In this document: in pieces, positions 37,663-49,319 of the stretch
How positions within the stretch are numbered: position 1 is the stretch's first letter
Layout: each line of letters opens with the position of its first letter
Assembly (NCBI GenBank): GCA_964017045.1
Contig: OZ024807.1
Coordinates: forward strand, 11,626,741-11,690,740
Direction: 5' to 3'
Length of the DNA stretch: 64,000 bases
Source of the DNA: Omphiscola glabra
Taxonomy: Eukaryota; Mollusca; Gastropoda; Lymnaeidae
Translations under genes and position numbers: made by a program
Notes under the pieces: model-generated
What the model was told of the DNA's origin: nothing
The model's input: only the letters and a program-made list of their open reading frames with translations
The model's database searches: none

Positions 37663-37900
37663 GTTGACATTTTGCTGCAAGTAATGCAGGTCTTGCTTTA
37701 CGGTAGTCGCCTCCTCGCCAACACTGATGGTATTTAGGGAGACTGTGTGCGTATTTGTGGCTTGGCACTTCTCACATCATGTTGACATTTTGCTGCAAGT
37801 ACTGCAGGTCTTGCTTTACGGTAGTATCCTTCTCGCCAACACCAATGGTATTTAGGCAGACTGTGTGCGTATTTGTGGCTTGGCACTTCTCACATCTTTT
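37663..37900 (+). repeat. 118-bp tandem duplication
   Basis: Two units start at 37663 and 37781 with gttgacattttgctgcaagt and stay nearly identical over the length of the unit. R3 copies A and D have one unit at the same place (5940 and 33960). Confidence 0.8.
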
Positions 37901-38269
37901 AATTATTTTTTTTACCTAAATAGTAGAAATAACATGACAGTCCAATATATTGCACAAATCTGTTACAATATTTACTGAAATTTTTGTGTGGCTACACCAA
38001 GTATTATCACCAGGCTGTGTGTGTCATGCGGGACGCACCGGGTGACACCTACCCCCAAAGTTTACATTGACTACGCATAGCTTAATTTAAATTGTATTTA
38101 TCTTTTGTTCCCAGGCCCTAAAATATAACTGAAATCTTCCGGAACTATTTTCTACATCGGCTATAATCGGAAATTTCCAACTGCTAATAAATAACTTGGA
38201 ATGTTGCAGTGGGCGATCTAAATTTCAATCTATTTATTTGATTACACCAGAAGATCGATATTTACCTTT

Positions 38270-38400
38270 TTTTTCATATATTTCGTCAAATATCTCTTTG
38301 AACACACCTTAATGTTTTACAAAAAAATGCGCTCAAAAATAAATTTGGCGAAAATTTTGGGAAAATATGATCGTTTGAACTGAGCATGGGTTTATTTTTA
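38270..38400. mobile_element. Family X MITE, degraded copy
   Basis: The sequence contains gatcgtttgaactgagca at the right and aatatctctttgaacacacc at the left, matching the element at 6657-6806. It follows the same R3 landmark as in copy A, so it may have been present before the modules duplicated. Confidence 0.45.
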
Positions 38401-40720
38401 TAATTTTTTATGACAAATGTACTATTATCACAATTTATTGTGCACCTTTTATAAACATTTTACTGATTCCATTTAAGTATCAAAAAAAAATTCATTTATT
38501 TCTTTTTGTAAAAGCAAATGGATACTTGGGTATACGATTCAGTCAATACTGTTTTAGATTCAATGGATGTGCTACTCATTTCAGTGCAACAATGTTTTTT
38601 AAGCCAAATGATATTTACCTTAAAACAGTGACTGTGAAATTTTTGTGTAACTGTCTAATTCTTTTAGGTGATTATACTATTAAAAATTGTGTGAGGTATT
38701 GATTGAAACTTTCCCATCAATAAAATTCTATGAATGCTCCTATTTATGAATAGGATGTCTTAACATGTAACTATTTTCCACAAAAATTTACACTCTAGTC
38801 CTTGTTCATTAATTATAAGAGCGTTGGGCTACGTTAATAATTTTTAAAGCTTACCCTATATTTTTTTATTTACACACATTGTTTGTGTCTTATTAATCTA
38901 CTTGTTCACTGCAGTCCTGTAAATTTTTGCCTTAGCCGATCGAACAAGTTCAATGTCTGTTTATATTTGTGTAAACTGAATGAACAAATAAACTTTTTTT
39001 AAATATCTGTATGTAATATTAATATGTTATAATATTATTATTAATAATATGTTTACATATCTTGAAATCTACACATTTGAAATAAAAAGTTATTGAGTTG
39101 TTCATACAATTAATTTTTGTGTTTGTTTTTTTGGACACTTTGGTTATAATTAGATTGCAAGATTAAAAAAATGTTTTAAAGATTTAAACAAAAATAATGT
39201 ACTTGTTTTCCCCTAGTAACACCATCTATGTTCTTCTGGATTGAGTCATTCGTCAAGTTCCCAAACACGTTGTAATTCGTCGTAATATTCTTAATATCAA
39301 TGAATAAACTCAAGTCCTTTTCATATTAATTGTAACTTTAATCACTAATTATAAATACAGGCTGCAACTTCAATAGACACATGAATATATTATGATATAG
39401 CGCAGCCGCTATTAGACCTACAAGAAACACATCTTACTCCCACAACGTTCCACTCAATACTGCCCCACGACTAAAACTTACGTCACAATACATTCAAGAC
39501 AATACGTCACTCAATTCAAGCGCGGGAAGAGCGTTCATTAACTAATAAAAACTCTCCAACACACACCGCGTGTAATAAACATGAAATTCAATAGGATCAA
39601 CTACTAATGAACTCCCATACTCGACAGTAAGTCTATCAGAACCTGTCTATTGACCAACTCAAGAAATCACGGAATCTACTATGGAGAAAGTATTAACTTT
39701 AAACATAGATTTGTATAGTTTTACTGAGTAATTTAAATAGCAGCTGTACGGAATATCATCTAACACAGTTCTTTAATTCTCCATTACAATGTCCATCAGC
39801 ACTTAAACAGATTCATCATGAATGAATTGAACAAATGTTATAAACAAAATCCAGAATGTGACGTTTTCAACATGCCCATCTTCTTTTATTTCAAGTCGCT
39901 CAATGTTTTTATTAATGTCATAATTATCCTTTAAATTTCTGCTAATTCGGTTTCATGTTTTTACACTTAATTCTTATTTTTTTCCCCAATATCTTAACTC
40001 GACCCAAAAACATAACACTTAAAATAAATCAGGACCACCACTTAGCTAATTCCTTCATGGAATTGTGTTGAGTTGTGTAAGAAAGATTGAACTATTCTCA
40101 ACATTTATTTTATTTCCCGAACGTATCGTTTCGAAACAAGTATTTTAATTATTTAAAAATATAAAATAACTTTCTTTAATTTTTAAATGTAAACACGGCA
40201 TCAAAATGGAATGAGATCTGAACAACTGTCTAATTTTAAACTATAATTTACTTCCAAAAAATAGTGGGAGTTGGTGTGGAATACGTTTGACAAGGAAGAT
40301 GGAAGTGTCAAAATTGTTTAACGTCAACAATTATGTTCTCTACAGTGAATATTTTTTTTTGGATTAAATCATAGATAATTAGTAAAAAAAATATTTTTGG
40401 AATCTCAAAAATATTACCAACTGCTCGTAAACAAACAACGAAACAAAGAATGCCTTATTTAAATAGATGCATAGAGACAAACAGAGGTTATGGAATAAGT
40501 GCACACAGAGAAAATCGTCATCCTCTAACCGCTGAATTGGTAGATCTAGACAAGGTTGGTGTCCGCCGGTTACATAATAATATGGAACTGAAACAATAAT
40601 AATTTACTCTGCACAATTCTCATTGCACAAGAAGAACATTTGGTTTATCAAAGTGAAGAAGAAAAATAAAAACAACACATTCCCTTATAATATTATTTCA
40701 ACTTAATAAACTCTTTAAAC
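38400..40720. other. Intergenic, no supported gene
   Basis: AT-rich sequence. The segment 38880-39000 ends in aatgaacaaataaac followed by a T run and could be an old retroposed 3' end. Positions 39360-39640 are less AT-rich but unassigned. No open frame has recognisable domains. Confidence 0.4.
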
Positions 40721-40853
40721 TCAGTAGTTCCAACCTTTTTTTCAAGATTAAAGATTATAGTGCTTTGGAGTGTCCAGAAATGGCCCTGGAGGCCATGAGA
40801 AGTACACGGGGGACCTCTTAGGGCCCCCCCGGGTGCACCGGTTGGGATCACAG
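40721..40853. mobile_element. hAT-type MITE, about 133 bp
   Basis: The left end cagtagttccaacctttttt and the right end gcaccggttgggatcacag are imperfect inverted repeats in the style of Charlie-type hAT elements. The flanks ctttaaac (40713-40720) and ctttaatt (40854-40861) agree at six of eight positions, consistent with an aged 8-bp target duplication. There is no transposase. Confidence 0.6.
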
Positions 40854-41322
40854 CTTTAATTAGTTCTGCAATTAAACATTTACTTTAGTAATAGTTCTAT
40901 TTGTAATAAATTAAAAATGTTCTTACGCCGATTTAATAAAAGTAATATGTGTGTTTTACCCAGCCAGCTGGTATAGTTTAAGTATTCAGAATGTCTTGTT
41001 TGCATTCATTAATTTTTGTGTGGTTTTTTTAGAGGGCTTAGACAATGTGTTCACATCATTTTCAAGGTTGTGTTGTTGGGGTAGTTGAACATTTGTCATC
41101 TGTTGAAAAGGAGAAGGAAGGGGTTAAAATATTTCATTTAAAAAAATGTTGACACAATAAGATTAGTAACTGTGGCATGCTATTCATTATTTAAAAGTTG
41201 GTAATAAATTTCGAAAAACAATGATATATATATATTTTTTTTAAGGAATACAATGTAAAAATAAAAGCGTTACGGGTTTCAAAATAATTATTAAGTAGAA
41301 AAAACAAACTTCTGTTAAGAGT

Positions 41323-41463
41323 TTAATAGTATAATTTACATTCTGGATCATATCCATTTAATTTTGCACAACAAAGGGGATTCAAAGAAATGCATGCGGC
41401 TGATTTAACCATCAATTTAGTACAAATACTATAGGTTTTACACAAGCATTCAATTACTGATGA
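41323..41463 (-). CDS. Candidate cysteine-rich small-protein terminal exon
   Basis: On the minus strand an open frame of 46 codons ends at a TAA (41323-41325) and is preceded by a possible 3' splice site (gacacag, ending at 41464). It holds seven cysteines, at exon residues 6, 8, 14, 24, 31, 32 and 42, an unusually high share. The C-terminal spacing CC, then NGY, then CKL resembles secreted disulfide-rich peptides such as invertebrate macins, but the match is too short to name a family. No upstream exon with a signal peptide was found and no AATAAA follows closely. It may be a chance frame. It is reported because it is too short for routine ORF calling. Confidence 0.22.
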   Translation of the reverse strand, partial: SSVIECLCKTYSICTKLMVKSAACISLNPLCCAKLNGYDPECKLYY

Positions 41464-41639
41464 CTGTGTCAATGTTCTTGTTCGAAAGCTTATCTAACCG
41501 AGGATGCTGGTTGCTACAATACCATACACATCTTTGTATGCTTCAACACTCTAAAGTTCAATTGAAATGAATAAACTCGCTGTCTGGATCAGTCGCCGTT
41601 TTTGTTAGACACCGCAACGTGGTTTTGAAAAACCATGGT

Positions 41640-41780
41640 GTTGTTCTAATATTTTAGTACTAATATGCGTTGTTCTAATATGTTTTGTTCTGATATGTGT
41701 TGTCCTGATATTCGTTGTTCTGATATTCGTTGTTCTGATATTCGTTGTTCTGATATACGTTGTTCTGATATGTTTTAAGA
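41640..41780 (+). repeat. 15-bp minisatellite, about 8 copies
   Basis: The unit ttgttctgatattcg is repeated with variants such as atatgtg and atatacg. Older, diverged units lie at the left end. Confidence 0.75.
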
Positions 41781-41799
41781 TTTGTCGCGTAGAACGACC

Positions 41800-42690
41800 A
41801 AAACGTTAAAGAAAAGGACTGAAAAGCTATATAATTAGAAAAATATACCAAAGCAAATGATACGAAAAATACTAAACTTGTTTAAAAAAACAAAACAAAT
41901 TCAAATATATAGAAACGAAAAAACAACTATGCCAATTTACAGCAAGTGAAAAGGTACAAGCGTCGAAAAATACAAATATTGATTTATAAAGAATCATAAA
42001 GAGGAAAATATTGCAATTATATAACGTCTCGTATATATTAAGGAATATAGCAAAAATCTCTTCCAGCTAGGAAAGCTGTGGGCCAATATATAATATATAT
42101 TATGGGGATTAAAGCAGAACCATCCAGAAAAGACATTATAGAAATTGTGTCTCCTGATATCATTCTTTAGAAGAATTAGTACGCAACCAATAAATAAACT
42201 TATTTCCAATCAAGGGATGATTGGTCAAAGAAGTGGCGACATTATCAAAAAAAAAGGGGTGACAAGTTGGGGTGGATAAATGTAGGCCTACGCACATGCC
42301 TTCGGTTATCATGCTTGGAATGCTCCCATGTGTAGAGATAATTACATTTCCAGTATATATTGCTATTTTGAAAGGAGATACGTTGATTACATCAACTACC
42401 AGGGAAGTATCTAGCAGTATTCAACCCTTGGTGGGAAAAGCTTATTGCCGCTTCCCCCCCCCCCCCCCGGGCCGAACTTAATATGTGTGACCTAGCTAGT
42501 ACATTCTTTAAATCTGTTTAAAAGAACAAATTATTGACGCTCGGCATCGCTACGATCCTGTAATAAAGTGCGAACGTTGGTCTATATTCTGAATAGCATA
42601 CATGGCAGTTGAATCACCAAATTTTTGTCAAGAAAAAAAAAAAAAAAAAAAACAACTGAAAATGAGCTTGAAATGAAAAGATCATCATAA
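41800..42690. other. Intergenic, no feature recognised
   Basis: AT-rich with a poly(C) run near 42457 and a poly(A) run near 42633. Short open frames lack recognisable features. Confidence 0.45.
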
Positions 42691-42692
42691 AA

Positions 42693-42889
42693 CAGTGGTC
42701 GGCAAATCACGGCATGCGGCTCTTTAGCGACCTAAGTATGGCTCGGCCAGTCGGCCACTAATCGGTTTTGACTCTGAAAAAGATGGTTCTTGACAGGCTC
42801 TTGAAAAGAAATGTGTCTCTAAAAAAAAATTTTAATCGTCCCGCTGCTGATTTTGGCTCTTTTGACTAATGAGTTTGCCGACGATTAGC
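42693..42889. mobile_element. hAT-type MITE, about 200 bp, degraded
   Basis: The left end is cagtggtcggcaaatca. The right end, reverse-complemented, contains gtcggcaaactcattag, and ggctctt occurs near both ends. This is the usual look of a short hAT non-autonomous element. The outer bases of the right end have decayed and no clear 8-bp duplication remains. Confidence 0.55.
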
Positions 42890-43799
42890 CTAAACCATGA
42901 CGCTTTTAAAGTGAATCAGGTGAAAATCATGCAAGGAGGAAAGTTAACGCTTTGAAGACCCAAATCAATGTAAATATAATAAGTCTTTACTTTTCTACTC
43001 CATTACATACCACATGCCATCTCCGCCATTATCTCTTACCATCTCCTCATTACGCCCAAAAATTGCTTTCAACAAACATTCCAATTAGAAAAAAGAACTA
43101 AAAAAATAATTTTAAATTAAGCAATATATCTTTAAGTTGTATGAAAGTTAAAGATGTTTGTTTTGTCTTCTTTCCTCTACGTTTCATCGAATTCCTACAT
43201 GTCACTATGTGTTTTTCGTTCTTAGCATGTGAAAAAGATCCATGCTAGATTCAAAGGTGAGTACGCGGATGGCCTTACAGTCATATTTGTGCCTGGAAAG
43301 ATTTCACGCAGGTAGAACACAAACGTTTACTTCCGTGAGGACTGTACTCCAACAGTAGTTTGGCTCGCCATAATAGGGGCATAACTTTTGACGGCTAATG
43401 ACATTGCCGTACCTGGATAAAATTTCACCCGAAGGGGAAACCTCAAAAGTGCCCCATAACAGACACAAATGTGATATTTTTCTATGGTAATGTTCATAAT
43501 TTTAAGATCTATAATTTGACCCGGATCAACGCTCCAATCGACGATTTTAAATGAAATTTCTGGCGGATCGAAGATGGCATCATCGATGTATAAAAATCTG
43601 TTTATTTCGGTTATTTTCTTAGCTATTGGTTTGTAGTTACTTATAATCAAATCTAGAATGATTTCCCTTTGAAAAACACCCGCTTTTCTTTATTTGAATC
43701 AGTTTTTACATAGAACGAAGAATTTGAAGCTTTTGTTTTGATGGTCCATTTTATTTTTGTTTACAAACATGAAATCTTGACCTGACATATCTGGTGATC

Positions 43800-44395
43800 G
43801 ATTTAATAAAAGTTGAAAATATTACTCTGATGACGATTCAGACAGTTATTTTATTATTTTGGATGCAGAGGCTGATTCTGATGAATCGTATTATATAATC
43901 CTAGTAGTAGTAGACTATTACTATTAGTAGTACTGGTTACGAAATAATGAAATTGATAATTTGATGAGCAACCAGCCCCGCCCCTAGTTAAGCCTGAAGT
44001 GCCTTGTACTTACTGTTCCTACTACAAATAATGGAGATTCTAAAAGGAAAGCTGATGATCTTAATCTTAGCACTAAAACTGAGTACATTTTCAGGTTTTT
44101 ACTTGAATTTGAAAAAATGTAAATTTGGAGCTTTGTATTGTGACTAGTAAGTCAAATGACCTTCGCTATTTTTTTTGTACTTTGCTAGACACACATATTA
44201 TTCACAAGCTTGTACTCTCAATAAATAATTTCTACATAATTAAATCAATATACCAACAAGACTTATCATACTTATCCAAAAAGGACAGTGTGCAAACACT
44301 ATAGAACAGGGCGAGCTGTACCGGTATATATTTGTGCTGGATGTGAGTCAAATCCGCACATCCATATGGATTGTGTTCAGCTTTACCTTAGCTAA
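43800..44395 (+). pseudogene. Possible internally deleted piggyBac-like relic
   Basis: The frame ending at TAA 44393-44395 is open from about 44240 and encodes a Cys/His segment: C at 44291, then VPVYICAGCESNPHIH, then a C and LYL. This agrees with the C-terminal cysteine-rich domain of piggyBac transposases (two CxxC-like pairs, then P.LH...C...YH). Upstream, 43830-43900 encodes an acidic Asp/Ser-rich stretch like the N-terminus of such proteins, in a different frame. The DDD catalytic core is missing between them. The identification rests on a short motif and is tentative. Confidence 0.38.
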
Positions 44396-44399
44396 ACCC

Positions 44400-45430
44400 A
44401 GATGAAAGATATGACAAATTTATGGTAAATATTCCATTTACCATGATAAATTTTAGTACATACAAAGATACAGTGCAAATATGTTGTAATATCAAGAGAT
44501 TGTTTCCAGTGGAAATAATAATTTTTTTCCCTACATTTTTTGTATGGCGGTGACAATGGATCATGTTCTCTGGATTTTTCATTTTTTTAAAATGTTATCT
44601 CTATTATGTGTGATGCACATATGGATATAGCTCAGGAAAAAAAAAACATTTTTGTTACACTTTGGATTATATATTTCTCTTTGTGTAACTCGGAATTAAC
44701 GTTTTGTGAAAAGTTGGTGATTTTTTAATTTTCCTTTAATAATAATCACATTTATATATTAAAATTTAAACCCAAATATGTATTGTCTATAAAGAGGATG
44801 AATTTTCCTTTAATTTCGTACCAAACTTAACATGTTCTGATAAATAACAAAAAAGTTATGATGGCTTAGAGAGAACATAGTAGTGCTTAACAAATAGATA
44901 ATTCCGTCAGAACGCGTTAATTAATATGGTCGCCGATGTGTGAATGGCATTAACTCATTCCATATCCAGTAGCATTCTGATTTAGACGAATACTTTTTTG
45001 TAACCTGACGTTTATCAAAAACTCATCCTCATTAATATAAAGATTTTGTCATGGGATATTGACATCAATTTAGGTCTAGCGTTACATTTTAGAAAGTATT
45101 TTCTCTAGATTTATATTGTTTTATGTTTGAAGCCGATTTAAAAAAAAAATATTTCATTAATCAAACTTATGTCTTTGAAATTTTCAGATTTAAGACATAT
45201 TTTCTTCACTTGTATTTAGCCGTACTGGGCGATACAATTTTTCAACATTAATTTTTCAAATTTACAATCTCATTTTTTTTACAGAAACGATATTTAAATA
45301 AACTCCAATTCCTGATAACATTCATGATACCAAGGTTTTGGGGAAAAACATGTTATAGTTGACCGTTACGTATTGTATGATTTTCTGTTCAAAACAACTC
45401 AAAGTGGAAATGCAAGTTACACTTTATTCA
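44400..45430. other. Intergenic, no feature recognised
   Basis: AT-rich sequence with poly(A) and poly(T) runs. I see no coding, RNA or repeat feature. Confidence 0.45.
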
Positions 45431-45434
45431 TGGC

Positions 45435-45700
45435 CATTCACCTTGGCACAGTGCCTGCCACGCTTGAACATGGTATGTCATTCCCTTGGCACAGTGCCTG
45501 CCACGCTTGAACATGGTATGTCATTCCCTTTGCACAATGCCTGCCACACATGAACATGATATGGCATTCCCTTGGCACAGTGCCTGCCACACATGAACAT
45601 GGTATGGCATTCCCGTGACACAGTGCCTGCCACACATGAACCATGGTATGTCATTCCCTTGGCACAGTGCCTGCCACACATGAACCATGGTATGTCATTA
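45435..45700 (+). repeat. 43-bp minisatellite, about 6 copies
   Basis: The unit contains cttggcacagtgcctgccac followed by gcttgaacatgg. The last two units carry one extra base (aaccatgg). Both strands stay open across parts of the array, which explains several small frames here that are not genes. Confidence 0.85.
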
Positions 45701-45802
45701 AGAAAAACCGATCAATCACGTCTTTCAAGAGTTGCATGTGTGTCTCAACATGTTATATGACAAGTTCATTCCATGTACTCTTATTGATCGTTCTCTTTTT
45801 AC

Positions 45803-46015
45803 ATACCCCCTCTTTCTCTCCCACTCTCTCTCTCTTTCACCCTCTCTCTCTCTCTCTCTCTTATTCTATCTCGCGTTCTCTCCTATCTCTCTCTCTCTCT
45901 CCCCCCTTATCCACTATCTTTCCCCATATCCCTCTCGCTCCCCCTCTCCCTTTTCTCTCCTCTCACTCTTTTTCTCGCTCGCTCTCTTTTCTTCTCTTTT
46001 TCTCTCTCTCCCTCA
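45803..46015 (+). repeat. Polypyrimidine (CT-rich) low-complexity tract
   Basis: About 210 bases are almost only C and T, mostly tctctctc with ccct interruptions. Long homopyrimidine tracts can form triplexes; nothing shows a function here. Confidence 0.85.
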
Positions 46016-46019
46016 AATA

Positions 46020-47590
46020 ATAATTTATATATATTAATTTTGTCATCAGGAAAAATTGAATTACCTGTTTTAGTTTTAGAAAACATAAAATTCTTTCAAT
46101 AATGAAAACGCAGTGAAGCGTATATTATGGTTTAATATTCTATACCATTAAACTTTTTTACTATCGAGAAGGGGGTGTCGGGGTTGAGTAGGAGCGTTAA
46201 CAAAAATCAATATAAATATGATCGGTCCTGTCTTGATTTTCATTTTTTTTTTCACAGAAAAAAGATTTTCTTGGAAAAACAAAGTAATGCTTAGGTCAGG
46301 GGTGTATATAAGGTGACATCTCCAAAAAAAATCACATTATTTGTAAGTCGCCGAAGGAGAAAGGTAAATGGCATACTAATCTTAACTAATTTAAACAATA
46401 TACTACAATTTCATCCACAACCCTATCTTGCTTTATCTACATAGTGTTATGCCTCTAACACTTATACCTTATTCATATATTACATATCCCTGTTTAATTC
46501 TCTGTTTTATTTATTAAGTACTATAAATATATATATAGTATTAATATTTTCCTTAAATAGCGAATAATATATTTTCACATTGCATTCCAACATTCAAATA
46601 CTCCGCTCATACATTTTAGGCGACGCCATCCTCAAGTGGATCTTTTGGGGGGGGGGGGGGGAGCGCGGGGATTGAAATGTACTTTTCTTTCATAGTCGTA
46701 TGTTTTCCTATCAACCCCCCGGTGTGTTTTCTGCTTTTAATCGGCACGATGCAACATGCAATATTTCATAACCAGGTCTTTGTCCCGGTTTAAGGAAATT
46801 CTGCAGAGTTGAACATTCTGCACAAAACTAAGTACCCTAACGCAATTTTAACGATTCCTCTTTCGAGATCCATGCTGTGGAGTAGCCCGGCTTTGTGACG
46901 CTCTGAATGGTAAATGATTTGTGTCACTCCTAAGTTACGAAAACCACACAGTGCTTACACAAAATAAATAAGATATAAGCTATGAAAAGTTGAATGATGA
47001 TGACCCAAAATTTCGCCCCTAAAAATTTGGCAGCCAAAATGCATAAACGGAATATTTGAATGTTGGAAGATAATGCGAAATATATATATGATTCCCAATT
47101 TTTAAAAAAAAAAGACATTAAATTAATACAATATTTTAATGTTATATTTCTTTAATCTGAAAAAAGAAAAACGAATAGAAAAATTAAAATATATAAAGAA
47201 TTTACGATAAGTTTAGATAACACAGAACTTTCAGATCATTTTAGAATCACCGATCCTAAATTTCTATAAGGGCGTAGACAGGTATATGATAAAAACACTT
47301 CCGACGTTCTGCCGGCGCGGGTTCCAGTTTCAAGGTCACACAGCTGACAGGATTCAGCTTGCTCGCTCTTGTACACAATGACAGCCCAGGCACGCTGTTA
47401 TAAACGACACAACTCTTTTATTGAATACTACAGTGTCCAAAATCCATTCGATTTAGTAATAATCAATAAATTCACCTGGTGCGTCCTCACAAGGGGAAGG
47501 AAGCAGTTACTTTCAATCTGAGTTGTAGGGAATAAACCCCCCCCCCCCCATTTTTTGGGTTGTTTATTGTAAATCTGATTTTGAATTTCT
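46020..47590. other. Intergenic, no supported gene
   Basis: AT-rich with a long G run near 46648. A motif caggggtgtata at 46298 resembles a hAT end, but no partner was found. Positions 47300-47420 are less AT-rich and unassigned. Confidence 0.4.
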
Positions 47591-47596
47591 CTAGGT

Positions 47597-47815
47597 CAGG
47601 CCTGCACAACTACGGGCCGCCAGCACCAACTTGGCGGCCCGCGAAATATTCTTTACTCTTATTATTTTCTTAATAGATGTCCCCCCCAACCCCCCCCCCC
47701 CCCGTCCTATTTTCTTTCGGCCCAAACAAGTCGTGTCTTCTGTCTTTTGTCCCGCACAATTTATTTTTTATAAAGTAATACGGCCCGCCATACATTTTTA
47801 GTTGTGCGGACCCAG
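47597..47815. mobile_element. hAT-type MITE, about 219 bp
   Basis: The left end caggcctgcacaactacggg and the right end, reverse-complemented ctgggtccgcacaactaaaa, form imperfect inverted repeats. Internal ggcggcccgc and cggcccgcc also face each other. Seven bases, tctaggt, occur just left of the element and again near 47822, which suggests a slightly displaced target duplication. Two poly(C) runs lie inside. Confidence 0.55.
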
Positions 47816-48734
47816 TTAGAGTCTAGGTAACAAAAGTGATATTGGAAATGACAACACAAAGACTCAGTTTTTGTTTTTTATTTGTTTTATTTAATTTTTA
47901 AATTTTTTTTATTTGGGGGGTGGGGGTGGAGGGAGTGGGGGTTGCTGGGGAAAAACAATCCATTTCAATAGACAGGCTTGGGCTGGGAATTAAACTGAGT
48001 TCTCTTGTTTGGAATGACTCGTTTTTTGACCTATCTGGTCAAATATATTATCAAATTTAATATGTTCAATCCTCCATAAAAAATAACATTTTGTATTACT
48101 TACATTGATAGTTAACTAACGAATTAAACACCAATTCTGTTACTAGCATCACCCATGCACGGAATTTATCAAGTTCAAGTTCTGGCTGAGAACGGGGTTG
48201 GCTTTCACCAGTCGGGGGGGGGGGGGGGGGGTTAGGCACCACTGCCGTTCACAACCTCAGCCACACAGACACAGTAACTTTGGCGGGACAGCACACTTGC
48301 TTACAACTCATTCAACTCTCATAACACTATTCTTCCATAGACTCTCTTTAATCCCAACCTTGTGTGCTGCCAAGCCCAGTGGATGCTAAATGGCGTTTCT
48401 GAGAGTGCAGGAGTATGTTTATTTCTTAATTAATATGCTACTTTATGGTTATAAGCCACCTGTAGTTTATAAATTCTACATATCTCTTTGCTGGTTAAAA
48501 TAAAGAAAATTAACCCTCGTCCTGTGGCTAAGGTCCAATTGTAATTGTAACGTTTCTTAATTTCCATAACTCTTTTTTCTTAGATCTCGTTGAAATCTGA
48601 CATTTTTCTACATAACAAATTTTGGTTAAATTTTAGAAGGAAAAATGTCTTTATCCCGGCCTCCAGATTTCTGTTAGAATTAGTTTGTTGTACACCCATA
48701 AGATTTGGTATGAGTACAATAATTATTGAACTCA

Positions 48735-49140
48735 ATATGAATGGCAGAGTGGTTTAAACTGAGACAATCTCAAGTTGATGGTCTGTAGCTCAATCCCCAA
48801 CCAAAGCCCAGACAAGCAACAAACATCACCAGCACCCCGGGTGGATGGGACTCGTTAACCTTGGACGGCAACTCATCTAAGAGATGGGACTCGTTAACCT
48901 TGGACGGCAACTCATCTAAGAGATGGGACTCATTAACCTTGGACGGCAACTCATCTAAGAGATGGGACTCGTTAACCTTGGACGGCAACTCATCTAAGAG
49001 AAGGAAACTCTGAATGCAAAACACCGAGATGGAGTCCCGAAAGTCTGATAACATTGATAAAATGAAACATCCCGATAACTCATGCGACGCCACTGGTGCC
49101 AAGCTGTATCATCCACATGATGTTTCCTTGGGATTCTGGG
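48735..49140 (+). mobile_element. tRNA-derived SINE with internal tandem expansion
   Basis: Positions 48742-48752 (tggcagagtgg) fit an RNA polymerase III A box, and 48785-48797 (gtagctcaatccc) resemble a B box at normal spacing, so the head derives from a tRNA (Ser/Leu-like A box). A non-tRNA body follows to about 49140. Within it a 39-bp unit is repeated four times (48845-49000). A single unit is expected in an ordinary copy. A minus-strand frame of 110 codons (48770-49102) runs through it but only reflects that 39 is a multiple of three. Confidence 0.6.
48845..49000 (+). repeat. 39-bp tandem repeat, 4 copies, inside the SINE
   Basis: Units contain gggactcgttaaccttggac followed by ggcaactcatctaagag and are nearly identical, with one cattaac variant in the third. 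Near identity suggests a recent expansion. Confidence 0.85.
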
Positions 49141-49319
49141 GGAAAAAAGATGAAAAACAAAGTTTAGTATTCTATATTAATGATGGGTGAGTGGCGTGCA
49201 ATGCACACAAAAAAAAAATAAAACTAACATATTTATTTACTCAAATTGTTACCAAAGAAGGAAACGTTAGCAAAGGGATATTTGCATCAAGACTAGTTCA
49301 CACAAATTCGATTCTCACA

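Larger units (their letters stand above)
35410..38250 (+). repeat. R3 block, copy E
   Basis: Landmarks at 35415-35500, 35600-35630, 36650-36900, 36945-37010, 37285-37700 and 37970-38250 match R3 copies A and D. As in copy A, the 37970-38250 part is followed by a family X MITE. A LINE fragment (36358-36620) and a 118-bp duplication (37663-37900) are peculiar to this copy. Confidence 0.65.

Noticed and set aside
43327..43650. 107-codon minus-strand frame
   Set aside because: It is fairly protein-like but has no recognisable domain, no conserved motif and no splice partners. It could belong to a neighbouring element; not listed as a gene.
45643..46037. Open frames of 125 and 101 codons
   Set aside because: They run from a 43-bp minisatellite into a CT-rich tract and encode Ser/Leu/Pro low complexity.
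46296..46330. Possible hAT end caggggtgtata
   Set aside because: No matching end or duplication nearby. It does not pair with the element end at 51532.
48770..49102. 110-codon minus-strand frame with 13-residue repeats
   Set aside because: It is generated by a 39-bp tandem repeat within a SINE.
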